Assembly (NCBI GenBank): GCA_024220505.1
Contig: JAKZZE010000005.1
Location: 766,501 to 830,500, forward strand
Direction of reading: 5' to 3'
Source of the DNA: Rhizopus arrhizus
Lineage: Eukaryota; Mucoromycota; Mucoromycetes; Mucorales; Rhizopodaceae
Length of the DNA stretch: 64,000 bases
Part shown: positions 25,160-37,300 of the stretch, piece after piece
How the letters are laid out: every line of letters begins with the position of its first letter
Numbering within the stretch: the first letter of the stretch is position 1
Notes under the pieces: generated by a model
What the model was told of the DNA's origin: nothing
What the model saw: the letters and a program-made list of their open reading frames with translations, nothing else
Database searches by the model: none
Program-made: the position numbers and the translations under genes

Positions 25160-28100
25160 ATGCCTCACCAGGAACTATTAAATGGTGAAAGTGCTTCTAT
25201 TAAAGCATCTCAAGTGTTGAGTGAACACATCTACACTTATAAATCGATTGAACAAAAAGATGTCAAAAATATTTGGGGAAATCAAACAAGCCATACAATC
25301 TATAATCAAAATGAATTGCTTTTAGATCAAAGTCTACATGCTTCGGCTCTTGTCTCTTCTCATACTTTGATCTCGGCTATTCCTCAATTGTATCAATTGG
25401 CTCAAGGAAAATCATCCACTGTACTTCACGTCTCGGCCGAAAACACCACCGTCAATTCTTTTGCTGATTTCTCTAGTGTCATGGCCATTCGTTCCAGTGG
25501 GCTGACCCTCTTGTCTTCTTCTACTGTTCAAGAAGCTCATGATTTGGCTATCATCGCTCATATGGTCGCCATCAAGACACACTCACCTGTTCTTCACTTT
25601 TTTGATTCAAAGCGTATTGCTGATGAATATGCTACTATCCAAGTTGTCGAACCTTCTCTTCTCTCTCAACTTATCACTCCACAAGACATTGAAACCCATC
25701 AGCAATATCAACCTAGTCAACCCACCACTGCTTATCTTCAATACAAGCAACCATCCGAAAATAAAATCGATATTTATGCAGCAGTACAAGAGGCTATGGT
25801 TCAATTCGCTACCATCACCGGTCGTCACTATTCACCCTTTGAATACAGTGGTCATCCCGATGCAGAGAATGTTGTCGTTGCTATGGGTGCTGGTGCTTCT
25901 GTAGTTGAAAAGACGGTGGACGCGCTTCGTGTGCAAGACAAGAATGCCAAGGTGGGTGTTCTCAAAGTGAGACTTTATAGACCCTGGTCAGATAAGGATC
26001 TTTTGGCTCTCTTGCCCACATCTGTCAAACGCATTGCTGCTTTGGAACCTTCTCAAGACCTTGCTTCCTCTTGGAACCCTCTCTTCTTGGATGTCGTTAC
26101 TGCTTATCAAACTGCCGAAAAGAACGAGGTGGACATCGTGGGTGGTCAATACGGTGTACACGCTCAAGATTTCTCTCCTGCTCATGTTCAAGCCGTTTTC
26201 CAAGCACTTGCTCAGCAACAGGTCGAACGCAAGTTTGAGGTCTCTCGCTTGCCCTCAGTTCAAAAGACGGTTGAAGTCGTGGCTGAAGAAACAGAAGAAG
26301 TGATCATTGTAGGTCAAGAAAAGGTAGCTATTCAATATGCTCAAGCAGCTACTGCTCTTGGTAAACATGCTCAAGTATATACTCTTGGTGGTCTTTCTCA
26401 TGTTCGTGTCTCGAGCATCGCTGGTCCCCTCTTGCCTTCCTTGATCTCTGGTGCCAAGGCTGTTGCTCTTGTTGAAGGTGATGTCCAAACTTTATCCGAT
26501 GCTGCCAAGCATGCCATCAGCGTTTCCAACGTCAAGGTGGTATCTGTTGACAACCTGAATGAACTTGCTACTTCTGGTCTTTCTGCTGTACTAGCCAAAT
26601 CAAAAGAGGTGGCTGCTCCTCAAGCCTGGTCTCAGTTGCCTCCTGCACCTGCTCCTGTCAGTGATGTCTTGGCTCCTTCTTTGGAAACACCCTATTTGAA
26701 GATGCTCGATCAAGTCTTCCAAAACCGTCTTGATATCGCCAATGCAGTCCACAGTGCCTCTATCTGGTCCGTAGATCAGCATCAACCCGAATCTGCTGCA
26801 CCCGAATTTGGTTACGGTAAGGTCTTGAGCAAGATTCAACAACGCGCTCGTTTCATTGATGCTGTTGAGGAAATCGTCAAGGAAGGCAAACTCCAGGCCG
26901 AATCCTCCAAGGTTCTCTCTCAGTGGCTCTTGGCTGTCAAGTCTAGCACGTATGATGTCAAGGCAATTCAAAAGGCTGCAGAAGCTGTGCTTGCTACCGT
27001 GACGGATGAATACGTTTTACAAAATGAGGAATATTTGCTTCCCAAGTCAAACTGGCTGATTGGATCTGACTCATGGGCTTACGATCTTGGTCAGTCTGGT
27101 GTCCACCACGTGATTGCTCAAGGTGAGAATGTCAACATGTTGATTGTCGATACCAAGCCTTACTCTTCAACCGTGGCTCGTGAGCAACGCAAGAAAGATA
27201 TTGGTCTCTATGCCATGAACTTTGGTAATGTTTATGTTGCCTCTGTTGCCATCTACTCTTCTTATACTGGTGTCTTGCATGCTCTGATGGAAGCCGATGC
27301 TTACCAAGGACCTTCTATCGTCTTGGCTTATTTGCCTCAACCTGAAGTCAATGATCCTCTTTATACTCTCAAGGAAACCAAGGTCGCTGTTGACAATGGA
27401 TCATGGCCTCTTTACCGCTGGAACCCTACGCTTGAAGCTCAAGGTAAAGAAGCCTTCATTTTGGATTCTCAACGTATCAAAAAGGATCTTGAAAAGTTCT
27501 TGGAACGTGAAAATCATTTGTCTCAAATCGTCTCTCAGCATCCTGATTTGTCTGAACTTCTTGTGAGTTCTTTAGAAAAGGTAACAATTTTTTTTAAAAA
27601 AGCACAATGCCCGTTTTGTCAGCAGCTGACATCATTCTTAGGACGTTCAAAAGAGACATTCTGACTTGAAGCGCAAGGCTCGTGATGATTATGCCAAGTT
27701 ATTGTCTGGCTTGGGCGCTGCTAACGGTCCTCCCTTGACGGTCTTGTTTGGTTCTGATAATGGTAATGCGGAAGGCGTCGCAAAGAAATTGGCTTCTCGT
27801 GCCAAGTCAAGAGGACTCAAGGTCAAATTGATGGCGATGGATGACTACCCTGATATTCAAGAATTATCGGGTGAAACAAACGTGGTCTTTGTAGTCTCTA
27901 CAGCCGGTCAAGGTGAATTCCCCTCTAATTCTCGTGAATTCTGGAAGGCCATCAATGGCTTGATCCTTGGCGATGTCAACTTTTCTGAATTGAACTATGC
28001 TGTCTTTGGTATGGGTGATAGCCACTACTGGCCTCGTGAAGAAGATGCCATCTTCTACAACCGTCCTGGTAAGCTGTTGGATGCCAAACTGGAAGCTCTT

Positions 28101-29921
28101 GGCGCTACGCGTCTTGTCGATTTGGGATTAGGCGATGATCAAGATGAGGATGGTTATGAAACCGGTCTTGGTGCATGGCAACCCGAGTTCTGGAAGTCCC
28201 TGGGTGTCAAGGATGTGGGTGCTGAAGATGATGAACCCAAATTGACGGATGACCAGATGAAGATCAACTCCAACTACTTACGTGGTACGATTGCTCAAGA
28301 CCTTTTGGATGAATCCACGGGTGCTATTAGCGAAATCAACGGAAAGTTGCTCAAGTTCCACGGTTCTTATGGTCAAGATGATCGTGATATTAGAGAAGAA
28401 CGCAAGAAGATGGGTCTCGAAAAGGCTTACAGTTTCATGATTCGTGTGCGTATGCCAGGTGGTGCGGCTACTCCTGCTCAGTGGCTTGCTATGGATGAAT
28501 TGGCTGATACTTATGCCAATGGTGCCATCAAGTGTACAACACGTCAAGCCTTCCAATTGCACGGTATCCTCAAAAAGAATCTTCGTTCTACCATCCGTGG
28601 TATCAATCATTCTCTTCTCAGCACGCTTGCTGCCTGTGGTGATGTGAACCGTAATATCATGATCACTCCTGTGACTGAAATCCCTGAGGTTCATGAACAA
28701 GTTCAAGCCTTTGGTATGGAATTGATGGAACACTTGGCTCCCAAGACAACGGCTTATCATGAAATCTGGTTGGCTGATGAACAAGTTGCTGGTAACGCTG
28801 TTCAAGACTTTGAACCCATCTACGGTCCAACCTACTTGCCTCGTAAGTTCAAGATTGTCATCGCGGTTCCTCCCAACAACGACGTGGATATCTTTGCTCA
28901 CGATCTGGGTTTCATTGCTATTGTGGATGAAAACAAAAAGGTGGTTGGTTACAATGTGACGATTGGTGGTGGTATGGGTATGACACACGGTAACAAAAAG
29001 ACCTATCCTCGTCCTGCCAATGTTGTCGGTTACGTTCCTGCTGACTTGGCCGTCAAGTGTTCTGAAGCGGTGATGACAACTCAAAGAGACTTTGGTGATC
29101 GTACGAACCGTAAGCATGCTCGTTTCAAGTACACCATTGATACCTATGGCTTGGATTTCATCAAGAACGAAATCGAAACACGTATGGGCGCCAAGTTCCA
29201 AGAAACCGTACCCTATGAGTTTAAGGACAATGCGGATCGTTATGGCTGGACAAAGGGTGTTGGTGACAAGTGGCATTTCTGTATGTTTATCGAAAACGGC
29301 AAGATCAAGGACTGGCCTGACTTCCAGCCCAAGAGCGGTCTTCGTGAACTGGCTCAGTGGCACAAGGGTGAATTCCGTCTTTCACCTAATCAACATTTGG
29401 TGATTGCCAACGTGCCTGAAGCTGATCTCGAAAAGACAAAGGCTCTTTTGGCCAGATACAAGATGGATAACCTCTCCTTCTCTGGTCTTCGTATGAACGC
29501 AATGGCCTGTGTTGCTTTACCTACCTGTGGTCTTGCTATGGCTGAATCAGAACGTTACTTGCCTACCTTGGTCGGTCACCTGGAAAAAGCCATCGAAGCT
29601 GCTGGTCTCCGAGATGATGCGATCACTATTCGTATGACAGGTTGTCCCAACGGTTGTGCTCGTCCCTACCTTGGTGAGATTGCCTTTGTTGGTAAGGCCC
29701 CTAATACTTACAATGTCTACCTTGGCGGTGGTCACAAGGGTGAACGTTTGAACAAGTTGTACAAAGAAAGCTTGCGTGAAGAAGAAATCTTGGAAGAAAT
29801 CAACCCGATCATTAAGCGATACGCTACCGAACGTTTAGCTGATGAACCATTTGGTGACTTTGTCATTCGTGCTGGATACGTAAAGAAAACTATTACAGGA
29901 ACCGATTTCCATGAACTTTAG
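25160..29921 (+). CDS. MET5: Sulfite reductase beta subunit (MET5/ECM17 type)
   Basis: One gene of two exons (25160-27580 and 27642-29921) with a 61-nt intron; the join SLEK/DVQKRHSDLKRKAR is in phase, giving 1,566 residues. The N-terminal half is pyruvate-ferredoxin-oxidoreductase-like, with a TPP-domain block (GSDSWAYDLGQSGVHHVIAQ, DTKPYSS, KDIGLYAMNFGNVYVASVAI). A flavodoxin domain follows (LTVLFGSDNGNAEGVAKKLA, STAGQGEFPSNSREFW), then the nitrite/sulfite reductase repeats (TTRQAFQLHGI, TNRKHARFKYTI). Siroheme-[4Fe-4S] cysteines are in CVALPTC and CPNGC. With Met10 it reduces sulfite to sulfide using NADPH for cysteine and methionine synthesis. Yeast Met5 is about 1,442 residues, so this one is longer. 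Codons are strongly biased to C/G endings compared with neighbours, a sign of high expression. Confidence 0.95.
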
Positions 29922-30448
29922 ATTTTCCTTGTATAATATATATTCTTTCTTCAAAAGCTTTGTTTTTTTTTTTTTTTCTTTCTTCACTGTATAATAATAT
30001 CCTTTTCCTTTTTTGCTAATAAAAGAAAAATACCTCTAGTCTTATTAAACTCGTTTTGATTTTAAAGTCTTATTTATACAAGTAAGCATAAAAAAGATGT
30101 TTTTTTTTTATAAATTTCAAAACCATAGAATGAATACAAAATGTGATTTATAGATGAAGCCAAGTTTTTTATTTTTTTATTTTTTTATTTCTTGGCTTTA
30201 TGTCCTGTTTTTATAGATAAAAAAAAGCATGGATATATTTTAGCCTAACCGCGGGAGTTATTGGTAACGGATACTGTTTTTCCGTTAACTTCCCAGCGAA
30301 AAAGATCAAACTTTGAAGAAATCAAGTTTATCTCAACTTGAATGTGTATATTCAATCTACAGAAGAGATTAATAAGAAAAAGCCACAGTGTGAAAGTGAG
30401 TAATGAATTGATAGTGTGGATATGTCTTATTGGTGTTGTCTAACAAAG

Positions 30449-30481
<33 letters not shown>

Positions 30482-30622
30482 GATGAGTAAAGGTGTTGCC
30501 CAGTAACCAATGACAGTTGTGACTGTCTGAAACCTTTAAAAGAAACATCAAAATATTTTTTTTCGCTTTCTTTCTCTTTAATCTAGAGCCCTTTTATAAA
30601 TTATTTTTTTATTTTTATTTAA
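29922..30622. other. Gap: MET5 3' region and RhoGEF promoter, 31-bp A run
   Basis: AT-rich with T and A runs; the longest is A31 at 30449-30479. A thymine-rich ATTTTT leader ends at the next ATG (30623). No gene seen. Confidence 0.45.
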
Positions 30623-32606
30623 ATGAATGAGAAAAACAAATCAAGTCCTATAATAAATCAAAGCCATAGACCTGCTTTATCGATTAATACAACTAATCTC
30701 TCAAAAAAGAAGAGATGGTCAGGTTTGCTTTCAAAAGATAAAAACAAGCTTGATTCAGATAAAGCATCACCTGTACAAATACACAATGAAAATCTTATGA
30801 ATTCACCTGAAAGTGACAAGACATGCATTGTCAGTCCTGTGGATCACAAAACTACCAAGCGCCGACCCAAGTCTACTGATACTTTTTCGAGCTCTGACAG
30901 TGGTTCGAGTCTATTCAAAAAGAAGTTTCATTTTCCAAGTTTTCGTAAACAAGAACCACAATTATCAGGTTATATGCCAGAGGTACCAGAACCTATTATG
31001 CCTTCATTAATTGATTGGTCATCAGAAGCACCTTTATCACCTCCTCCTTGGGAATCTCATCCACCAAAAGAGACGACTGTAAAAAAGAGACATTCGATGG
31101 TACCACCTAAAAGTTATAGTTTTACTTGTTTTCAAGAAGAAGATGTAGAATCATTAGATACAGAAGATGACACAGACTATCATTCCGATCCAGAATTAAT
31201 AAATAATCTGAGTGATATGAATCTTAGTAACCTATCTTCTGATGTTACACTAAACTCGACAGATATCCAACATGGTCTAAGACGTCGGTCAAGTTGTCCT
31301 GATTATGATTTGACTCCTTTAACATCTTCATCAACAATGGTAGAAAAAGATATTCTTTGGATAACAGAACAAAATACACGTCATATGTCACTCTTGAAAA
31401 AGTACACTCATCCAGTGGATAAAAAAGTATCTTTTAAACCATGCCAAAAAGCAGTTGCACGTGCAGCTGAAGCAGCAGTCAGTGGTAACACGATATCACA
31501 TCATGGCCCAATCTACTTGCATTTTTGTGAAGAAACCTTGAGACATTTGTATATTCCTAATGTCTTTGATCCAATCACACGTGAACCTATCTTACAATTC
31601 ACAAATATAAAGCCTAGACAATATCAACTTCGACGCAAGACAAGTTGGAGAAAAGAAGCAAAAGGTTTAATGGTTTGGCATGACAGCTTGAAAGAATTAA
31701 TCGAGAAACCTTCACTGGTTAATTCACATGTGAAAAATAAGGTAAATAAAATTTTATTTTATTTTATTTTTATTCACATTTATTTTATAGCCTCACAAAA
31801 AATTAGAAAAATACAAGCTGACACGTAAATTTATTTTGAGAGAATTCTACACGACAGAAGTCAACTTTTGGAATCAATTGTATTACACTAAAATCGTATG
31901 TTTAAAAAAAAGGGTATTTATATTCACGTGAAAATTTAATTTTCTTTTTTTAGGTATTTTATGATGCGTTAGTGAATGCGATCAACAAGGACAGTAGACA
32001 TGCAAATGTGAATGGTGCAGACACTTTTGCTAATCTATTTGATTTAATGAAATTCTCTGCAAAATTAATTCATCGATTTCGTCATCTTCAATTTGAACAC
32101 GAAGATGAAGACAGTGAATTAAAGACAGTCAGCCCATTTGAAAACAAGGCACTCACTTGCAAGAATAGTCAACTGGGAAAGATTTTATGCGAAATGTCGG
32201 AAGAACTCGTCGTGTTCTTGAGATGTGCTTTGGATTACAGAGAGAATAGAAAACTTTTACATCACAAAGCCTATGAGATTTATCGACAGGTAAAGATATG
32301 AGTGATGTGTTGATCATAGTGTGTATTAAATTCATAAATAGAGATTGTACAGTCGTAAAGAGACCAGTCAATTCACTATGGAAGATTATTTGATTATTCC
32401 TATTCAACGTGTTGCACGTTATGGTCTTTTATTAGCAGGTAAATAAAATTCAAAAAACAAGTTAAACTTGATTAATCATCATTTTCACAGATCTCATAAG
32501 ACATACTGACCCAGACATGGAAGATTACAAGTATCTGATTCAAGCTCATAAAATAATCGTTAGTCTTGCAACTGCTATGAATTCAATTCAAAAGAAGCCA
32601 AAATAA
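30623..32606 (+). CDS. RhoGEF (DH-domain) protein without a PH domain
   Basis: Five exons (30623-31741, 31791-31895, 31954-32289, 32342-32438, 32491-32606) join in phase to about 590 residues. The first 370 residues are disordered, serine/proline/basic-rich (KKKRWSGLLSKDKNK, SSSDSGSSLFKKKFHFPSF), with only a short conserved-looking segment (GPIYLHFCEETLRHLYIPNV). A Dbl-homology domain then begins (KYKLTRKFILREFYTTEVNF, CR1) and includes the diagnostic CR3 helix YLIIPIQRVARYGLLLADLI. DH domains exchange GDP for GTP on Rho/Cdc42 GTPases, which control polarity and wall growth. The protein ends right after the DH domain (AMNSIQKKPK), so the usual PH domain is absent. Its stop is 95 bp from the convergent GNAT gene. 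Confidence 0.87.
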
Positions 32607-32701
32607 TAATTCATTTTCTCTTTTTGTGTAACATATTTATTTAATAATTACTTTCTATTCCAATGTATTTACATATTTTATTATAAAGAAATAAACTTTT
32701 T

Positions 32702-33742
32702 TTATTTTTCTAAATATGTTTTTGCTGCTGATTCATGACAAGACATCCAATCCTTTACATCGCAAGACCATGTCTTTTCAAATTGACCAAGCCAACCCTT
32801 TTTCTCTTTCTTTACAAGTGTAAATCCATGTTTTATGCGTAATATCTCTGCTGCTTTCGATTCTAATTCATTCGTAACAGCCTCTACACGTTCTAATCCT
32901 TTTTCATGAGCAAATGTCATGGCTCTATCAATCAGTAACGTAGCTAATCCGCACGATTGATATTCAGTCTTGATCGCCAATCGTTGAATTGTAGCTACCT
33001 TTTCTTCATGAGCTTCAGCAAATATACTTGTTGGCATCTTTTCATAAAGATTATTTAAATATTCTGGTACAGGTAAACGATATCTTTTCAATACAGCTGC
33101 TAATAATAATTTCCAGGCAGGTGGTTGAGTCGGTCGATTGGAATACAGTCGTTCTTCATAATGAGCCAAGCCAATCATACCACAAGGTTTGTTATCCAAA
33201 CAGAGCACCCAGAAGTGAGAAGGGGTTTGTTCTTCTACTGGCTTTTGAGACCGTATGATTTCAGTCGCAGGTTTGGCATTCTTGTCAAAAGTCACTCGTT
33301 TCTTATTACCCGTACGAACAGTATCCTCTTCATCATCAATCTCAACTTCTTCCTTTATCCAATTCAAATAGTATATTTCTGGGTCAGCTAAATCATTCAT
33401 ACGAGCCTGTTCTACTTTATCCACAACTTCAAAACGATCCGTAAATACAAACACACCAGAGAATGAGACAACGATCCATGAAAAAGTAAAGAATATCTTG
33501 AGTGCTGTATAAGACCAGTTGGGAACATCTAGTTCTGAGAGAAGTACGGGAACAATACCAATCAAGTAGGAATAAAACGCAATCCAACCTATCCAAAATA
33601 TAGGTGACTTCAATTTGCATTTAACACCTTCCGGAACAAGTGTAAAATAAGTGCTATAAAATAAATGGTCTATTTGTTCATGATCGCTTGCTTTGTATGT
33701 TCTCAAAATCAAACGCGGGGTTCCCAAGTTATTATTTGACAT
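32702..33742 (-). CDS. Membrane-anchored GNAT-family N-acetyltransferase
   Basis: Intronless, 346 residues from ATG 33740-33742 (MSNNNLGTPRLILRTYKASD). An upstream in-frame ATG at 33874 was rejected because the added 44 residues come from a T-rich leader (KKKKKTSFLLSF). Two membrane segments lie near residues 50-100 (FWIGWIAFYSYLIGIVPVLL, ALKIFFTFSWIVVSFSGVFV), interrupting the start of the GNAT fold, as in NAT8-like proteins. The acetyl-CoA-binding core follows: HFWVLCLDNKPCGMIGLAHY, VATIQRLAIKTEYQSCGLAT, LLIDRAMTFAHEKGLERVEA, ILRIKHGFTLV. Substrate is unknown; NAT8-type enzymes acetylate cysteine conjugates or lysines in the ER lumen side of the secretory system. The Q-x-x-G-x-A acetyl-CoA loop is seen as QSCGLA. 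Confidence 0.85.
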   Translation of the reverse strand: MSNNNLGTPRLILRTYKASDHEQIDHLFYSTYFTLVPEGVKCKLKSPIFWIGWIAFYSYLIGIVPVLLSELDVPNWSYTALKIFFTFSWIVVSFSGVFVFTDRFEVVDKVEQARMNDLADPEIYYLNWIKEEVEIDDEEDTVRTGNKKRVTFDKNAKPATEIIRSQKPVEEQTPSHFWVLCLDNKPCGMIGLAHYEERLYSNRPTQPPAWKLLLAAVLKRYRLPVPEYLNNLYEKMPTSIFAEAHEEKVATIQRLAIKTEYQSCGLATLLIDRAMTFAHEKGLERVEAVTNELESKAAEILRIKHGFTLVKKEKKGWLGQFEKTWSCDVKDWMSCHESAAKTYLEK

Positions 33743-34318
33743 TGTCAAGAAAGAAAGGAGAAAAGAAGTTTTTTTTTTTTTTTTCCTTGTAAAATAAATA
33801 CTCCACAGTTTATCACGTTTTTGAAATAAAAAAGAATGATTGGATGAAATTTTAAAAGACAGAACATCTGTCATTCAACAATAAAAAGTCAAAGCATAAT
33901 TATCTGTTTTATTTTCATTGATTCACTTGCTGATTACTTGGATTGTTGTGCTATTATTTTCTTGCCTTTTATTACATTACAAAAGTCAGTGGTTAAACTA
34001 CAATCCGGAATTACTTAAATTCCGGATAATCTACTCCTCTTTCCTTTCCTCCCGCTCTCCCCTCCTCTCTACTCTCTTTTAAAGGAAGTCAATTAGCCGG
34101 TATGGGTTTCAATCATTTCATTCACCGTTTATAGCACATCATGTATTTCAAGTTCTGCATTTAATTTTTTTTTTTTTTTTTAGTATTATTTATAATAAAG
34201 AGAATAAAATAAAGAATTCAAGTATTTCAACAAAGAAGAAGAAAGAGTAATGATATGAAGAAATGCAAGGTCAAAAAGAAGAAGGGGAATAAAACTGATA
34301 GCATCCTTAAGCATATTT
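33743..34318. other. Gap: GNAT promoter and CHD 3' region
   Basis: T17-type run at about 33767-33784, then CT-rich sequence (34031-34080) and a T run at 34167-34183. No gene seen; short plus-strand frames near 34255 overlap the CHD gene end. Confidence 0.45.
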
Positions 34319-37300
34319 TTAATAATAGCGCAAGTGCGGAGGTATTCCTATATGAGCATTACGATGCACAGCGTCTTCATCAGAAGAAGCAATTTCACCC
34401 TCTTCCATTTCATCATCTTCGTTCATTGTGTTGGTAATACTTATGGCAGATGATGGCGTATTCATATGTATAGGTGGTCTTGCGAGAGACATGTTTGGAT
34501 GAAACCTGTTGTTAAATGGAGACATTGTATGTTGATTGTATCTTAACGCTTGCTGAGACTTTAAAGGTTTAGTGGGGATACGGGGCTGCTGTTCATAACG
34601 AGGCTGATCATAACGAGGTTGCTCATAGCGTGGTTGCTCATAACGAGGTTGCTCATAGCGCGGTCGTTTGGGTGTCAAGCTATCTTCCTCATCAGAGTCA
34701 GCCTCTCCTTCTTCGTCAGAGTCAGTTTCTACATCACTCAAAGGCTTTCTTCTAGCTAAGAATGCTGGCTGAGCAGTTGGCATTTCTGGAGCATCATATC
34801 CATAGTTCATGTAAAGAGTTGATGACGGTGCAGGTCCTGCAGGTGTACCACTACTGCCAGCCGGGACATCTGTAGTGGTCTCAGGCGACTTTCGTTTCCT
34901 GTTACGTGAGGCAGCAGGTCTCTTGGGTGGTGGTCTCGGTCTAAGGATGAGTTCACAAAGTGCTTCGATACGTCTTGCGATCACAAGATCCTTTGGCCAA
35001 GCAATGCGTGCTAGTGTCTCTGCTGTCGTTTGAGTCTCAGGATCAACTGGTTCACTACTTTCATTGAATTGATTTACAATCTTATGGAATGGTAATTCTG
35101 TGTCTGTAATCATAAGATCATGTCGTCCAATACCATGCTTGCAAATACCCTGTAACAATGCCTTGTCATGCAAAGGCACTTCCCACCATCTATAATACAC
35201 ATTAAACAGATTAGAATAAAAAAATTACGATTGTATTCATCATTTACGGTGGTAAACCCGAGGTTTTTCTTGCTCTTAGTAAAGCAGCATCTAGATCTGG
35301 AGCAACAATAACATGTTCACGAATTCTCTTCATTTGATCGACGCGCTTCAAAGCTCTTCTAGCTTTGTCATAAGGGATCGTCTCAACCAATTGATCTGTT
35401 TCTTCGGCAGTAGCAGTAGAAGGTTCTTCACTAGATTCACGACTTTGCTGCTGTTCTTCATCCTCAGCAGGTAACTTTTGCTGTCTCTTCATGATCTCCT
35501 TGCACGCATTGATGAATTTATAGTAGTATACGTCCAAGGCAGCATCGTTCTTTTTGTCCAAACTAGACAATTCTCTAAAACGATCCCAACGAATATTGGG
35601 GTCACCATGCACTGTTTCGACACCAAAGGACAGGATAGTTCGTAAAAAGTCACTTCTACTTTTCTTTTGCCATCGATTAGAAGCATCACTTCTCTGGCGT
35701 GTTGATCTACCATTTCCTGCAGCAGGGCCACTTCTACGCTTTCTACTCTCAATACCTTGCTCTCTCAAGAAGGCAGCAATGATACGGCGAAGTCGCATAC
35801 CAATATCGGCTTTTGAAGGCCAAACATAGATTGTGCTATCCTCTGAATTCATATCAAACGTGTCATCTTGTTGTTTATCTACGGTTGCTGGATCATCATC
35901 ATCTTCTTGAAGAGTTCCTGCTTTACTGTCATCATATCGTTTACCGTAAAAGCAAAACTCTTTATCTTTACGCATCGTCAGGTACTGTTGGTAGCCGTGT
36001 TTGCAAATACCTAGCAGCAAATCGCGGTCTTCTGCTTCTCCCCACCAATCACATGGCAACGACCCACTGACCTTGGGAATCGACAGCTTTTTGGCCTCTT
36101 CCCAATCCTTTGGTACGATCCGGTCTCTGACCATATGAAGCATTTGGATTCTTAACAAAAAGTTTCGTCCTTTTCTTTCGATGTGTTCAATGTATTCAGA
36201 TGGGGCTTGTATTAAAAATGATCTAAATTCAGCAATCTGCTTCTTGGTTGCACCTTTGTAAGGAACAGTATCATCTCCAGGAATTTCATCCTCTGCATCA
36301 TTTTCCAAGATAAGATCAATGTCCTCAATCAGTCTCTTATCTTCTTCGCTAGTTCCCTCTATCTGAGGACGCACCTTACGCATCAAGTAACGTGTGGCAG
36401 CCTTGAGGTCTTTTTCAGAGCGGCGAGGAAAATGAGTCTGCATTTGCTTCCAAGGACCATAACCATAAATCATTAATTTGCGCTCGTATTTTGTCTTTTC
36501 TGACAAAGTCCAAGGACGCACCACATCGCGCTTTCTGGATTTCTCGCTCTCGTCTTCATAAGCATCTGAATCATCAGCATTATCATTGTCTGAGTAGGCA
36601 CCATCTTGACGTGTTCCAAAACGCTGAACCTGTCTACGTTTACGGGGCTCATAAACAATCAAGTCATTTTCATCTTGAACCTCAGTCACCTCCAGGTTGG
36701 CCTTTGCTGCCCATTTTTCCCAAAAATCGGGATCGTCCAACTCGACGCCCTGTTCTGCAGAGGCAGAAAAGGTAGCCTTGGAAAAGATAGACCCCTTTTC
36801 GTTTCCTTCATGGCGAATGACTGTCGTACGTCTTTCTAAAATTTGATCAATATCCTCTTCACAAAATTGAGCACTCTCTTCATCATCCATCACTGCACCG
36901 TAGGCACCTTTCTTGAGTAGATCTTCAATCTCCTTTCGGTTCAATTCATTCTTGGATACTGAGGGTGTCTCTTCTTCTTTAGAGGAATTCATACGCTGCA
37001 TGACAGCTTTATCCAAGCCTAGTTTCATACCTGCACGATCAAACATGTCTTTTTCATATGTGTTTCGACAGATCAGACGGTATACTTGAACAGGCTTTGT
37101 TTGTCCGATACGATGGCAACGAGCTTGAGCTTGTAAATCGTTTTGAGGATTCCAGTCACTGTCAAAAATAATACAAGTATCGGCTGCCTATAAAAGGAGA
37201 TGGTTTAGTACATAACGTATACTAGAAAGAGGTTACTTACCGTTAAATTGATACCAACACCGCCAGCTCTTGTACACAGCAAGAAGACAAAGGATTCAGT

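Noticed and set aside
27581..27665. MET5 could be two genes, with a stop before 27665 and a new frame starting at 27666.
   Set aside because: A 61-nt GT-AG intron (27581-27641) joins both halves in phase, and the combined domain order is that of a single Met5 protein. The second half has no ATG at its start.
28278..29363. A 361-codon open frame opposite MET5.
   Set aside because: Antisense shadow created by the biased codon use of MET5; composition is not protein-like for any family.
33743..33874. Earlier ATG for the GNAT protein.
   Set aside because: The added residues come from a poly-T/poly-A leader, and the GNAT fold begins just after the later ATG.
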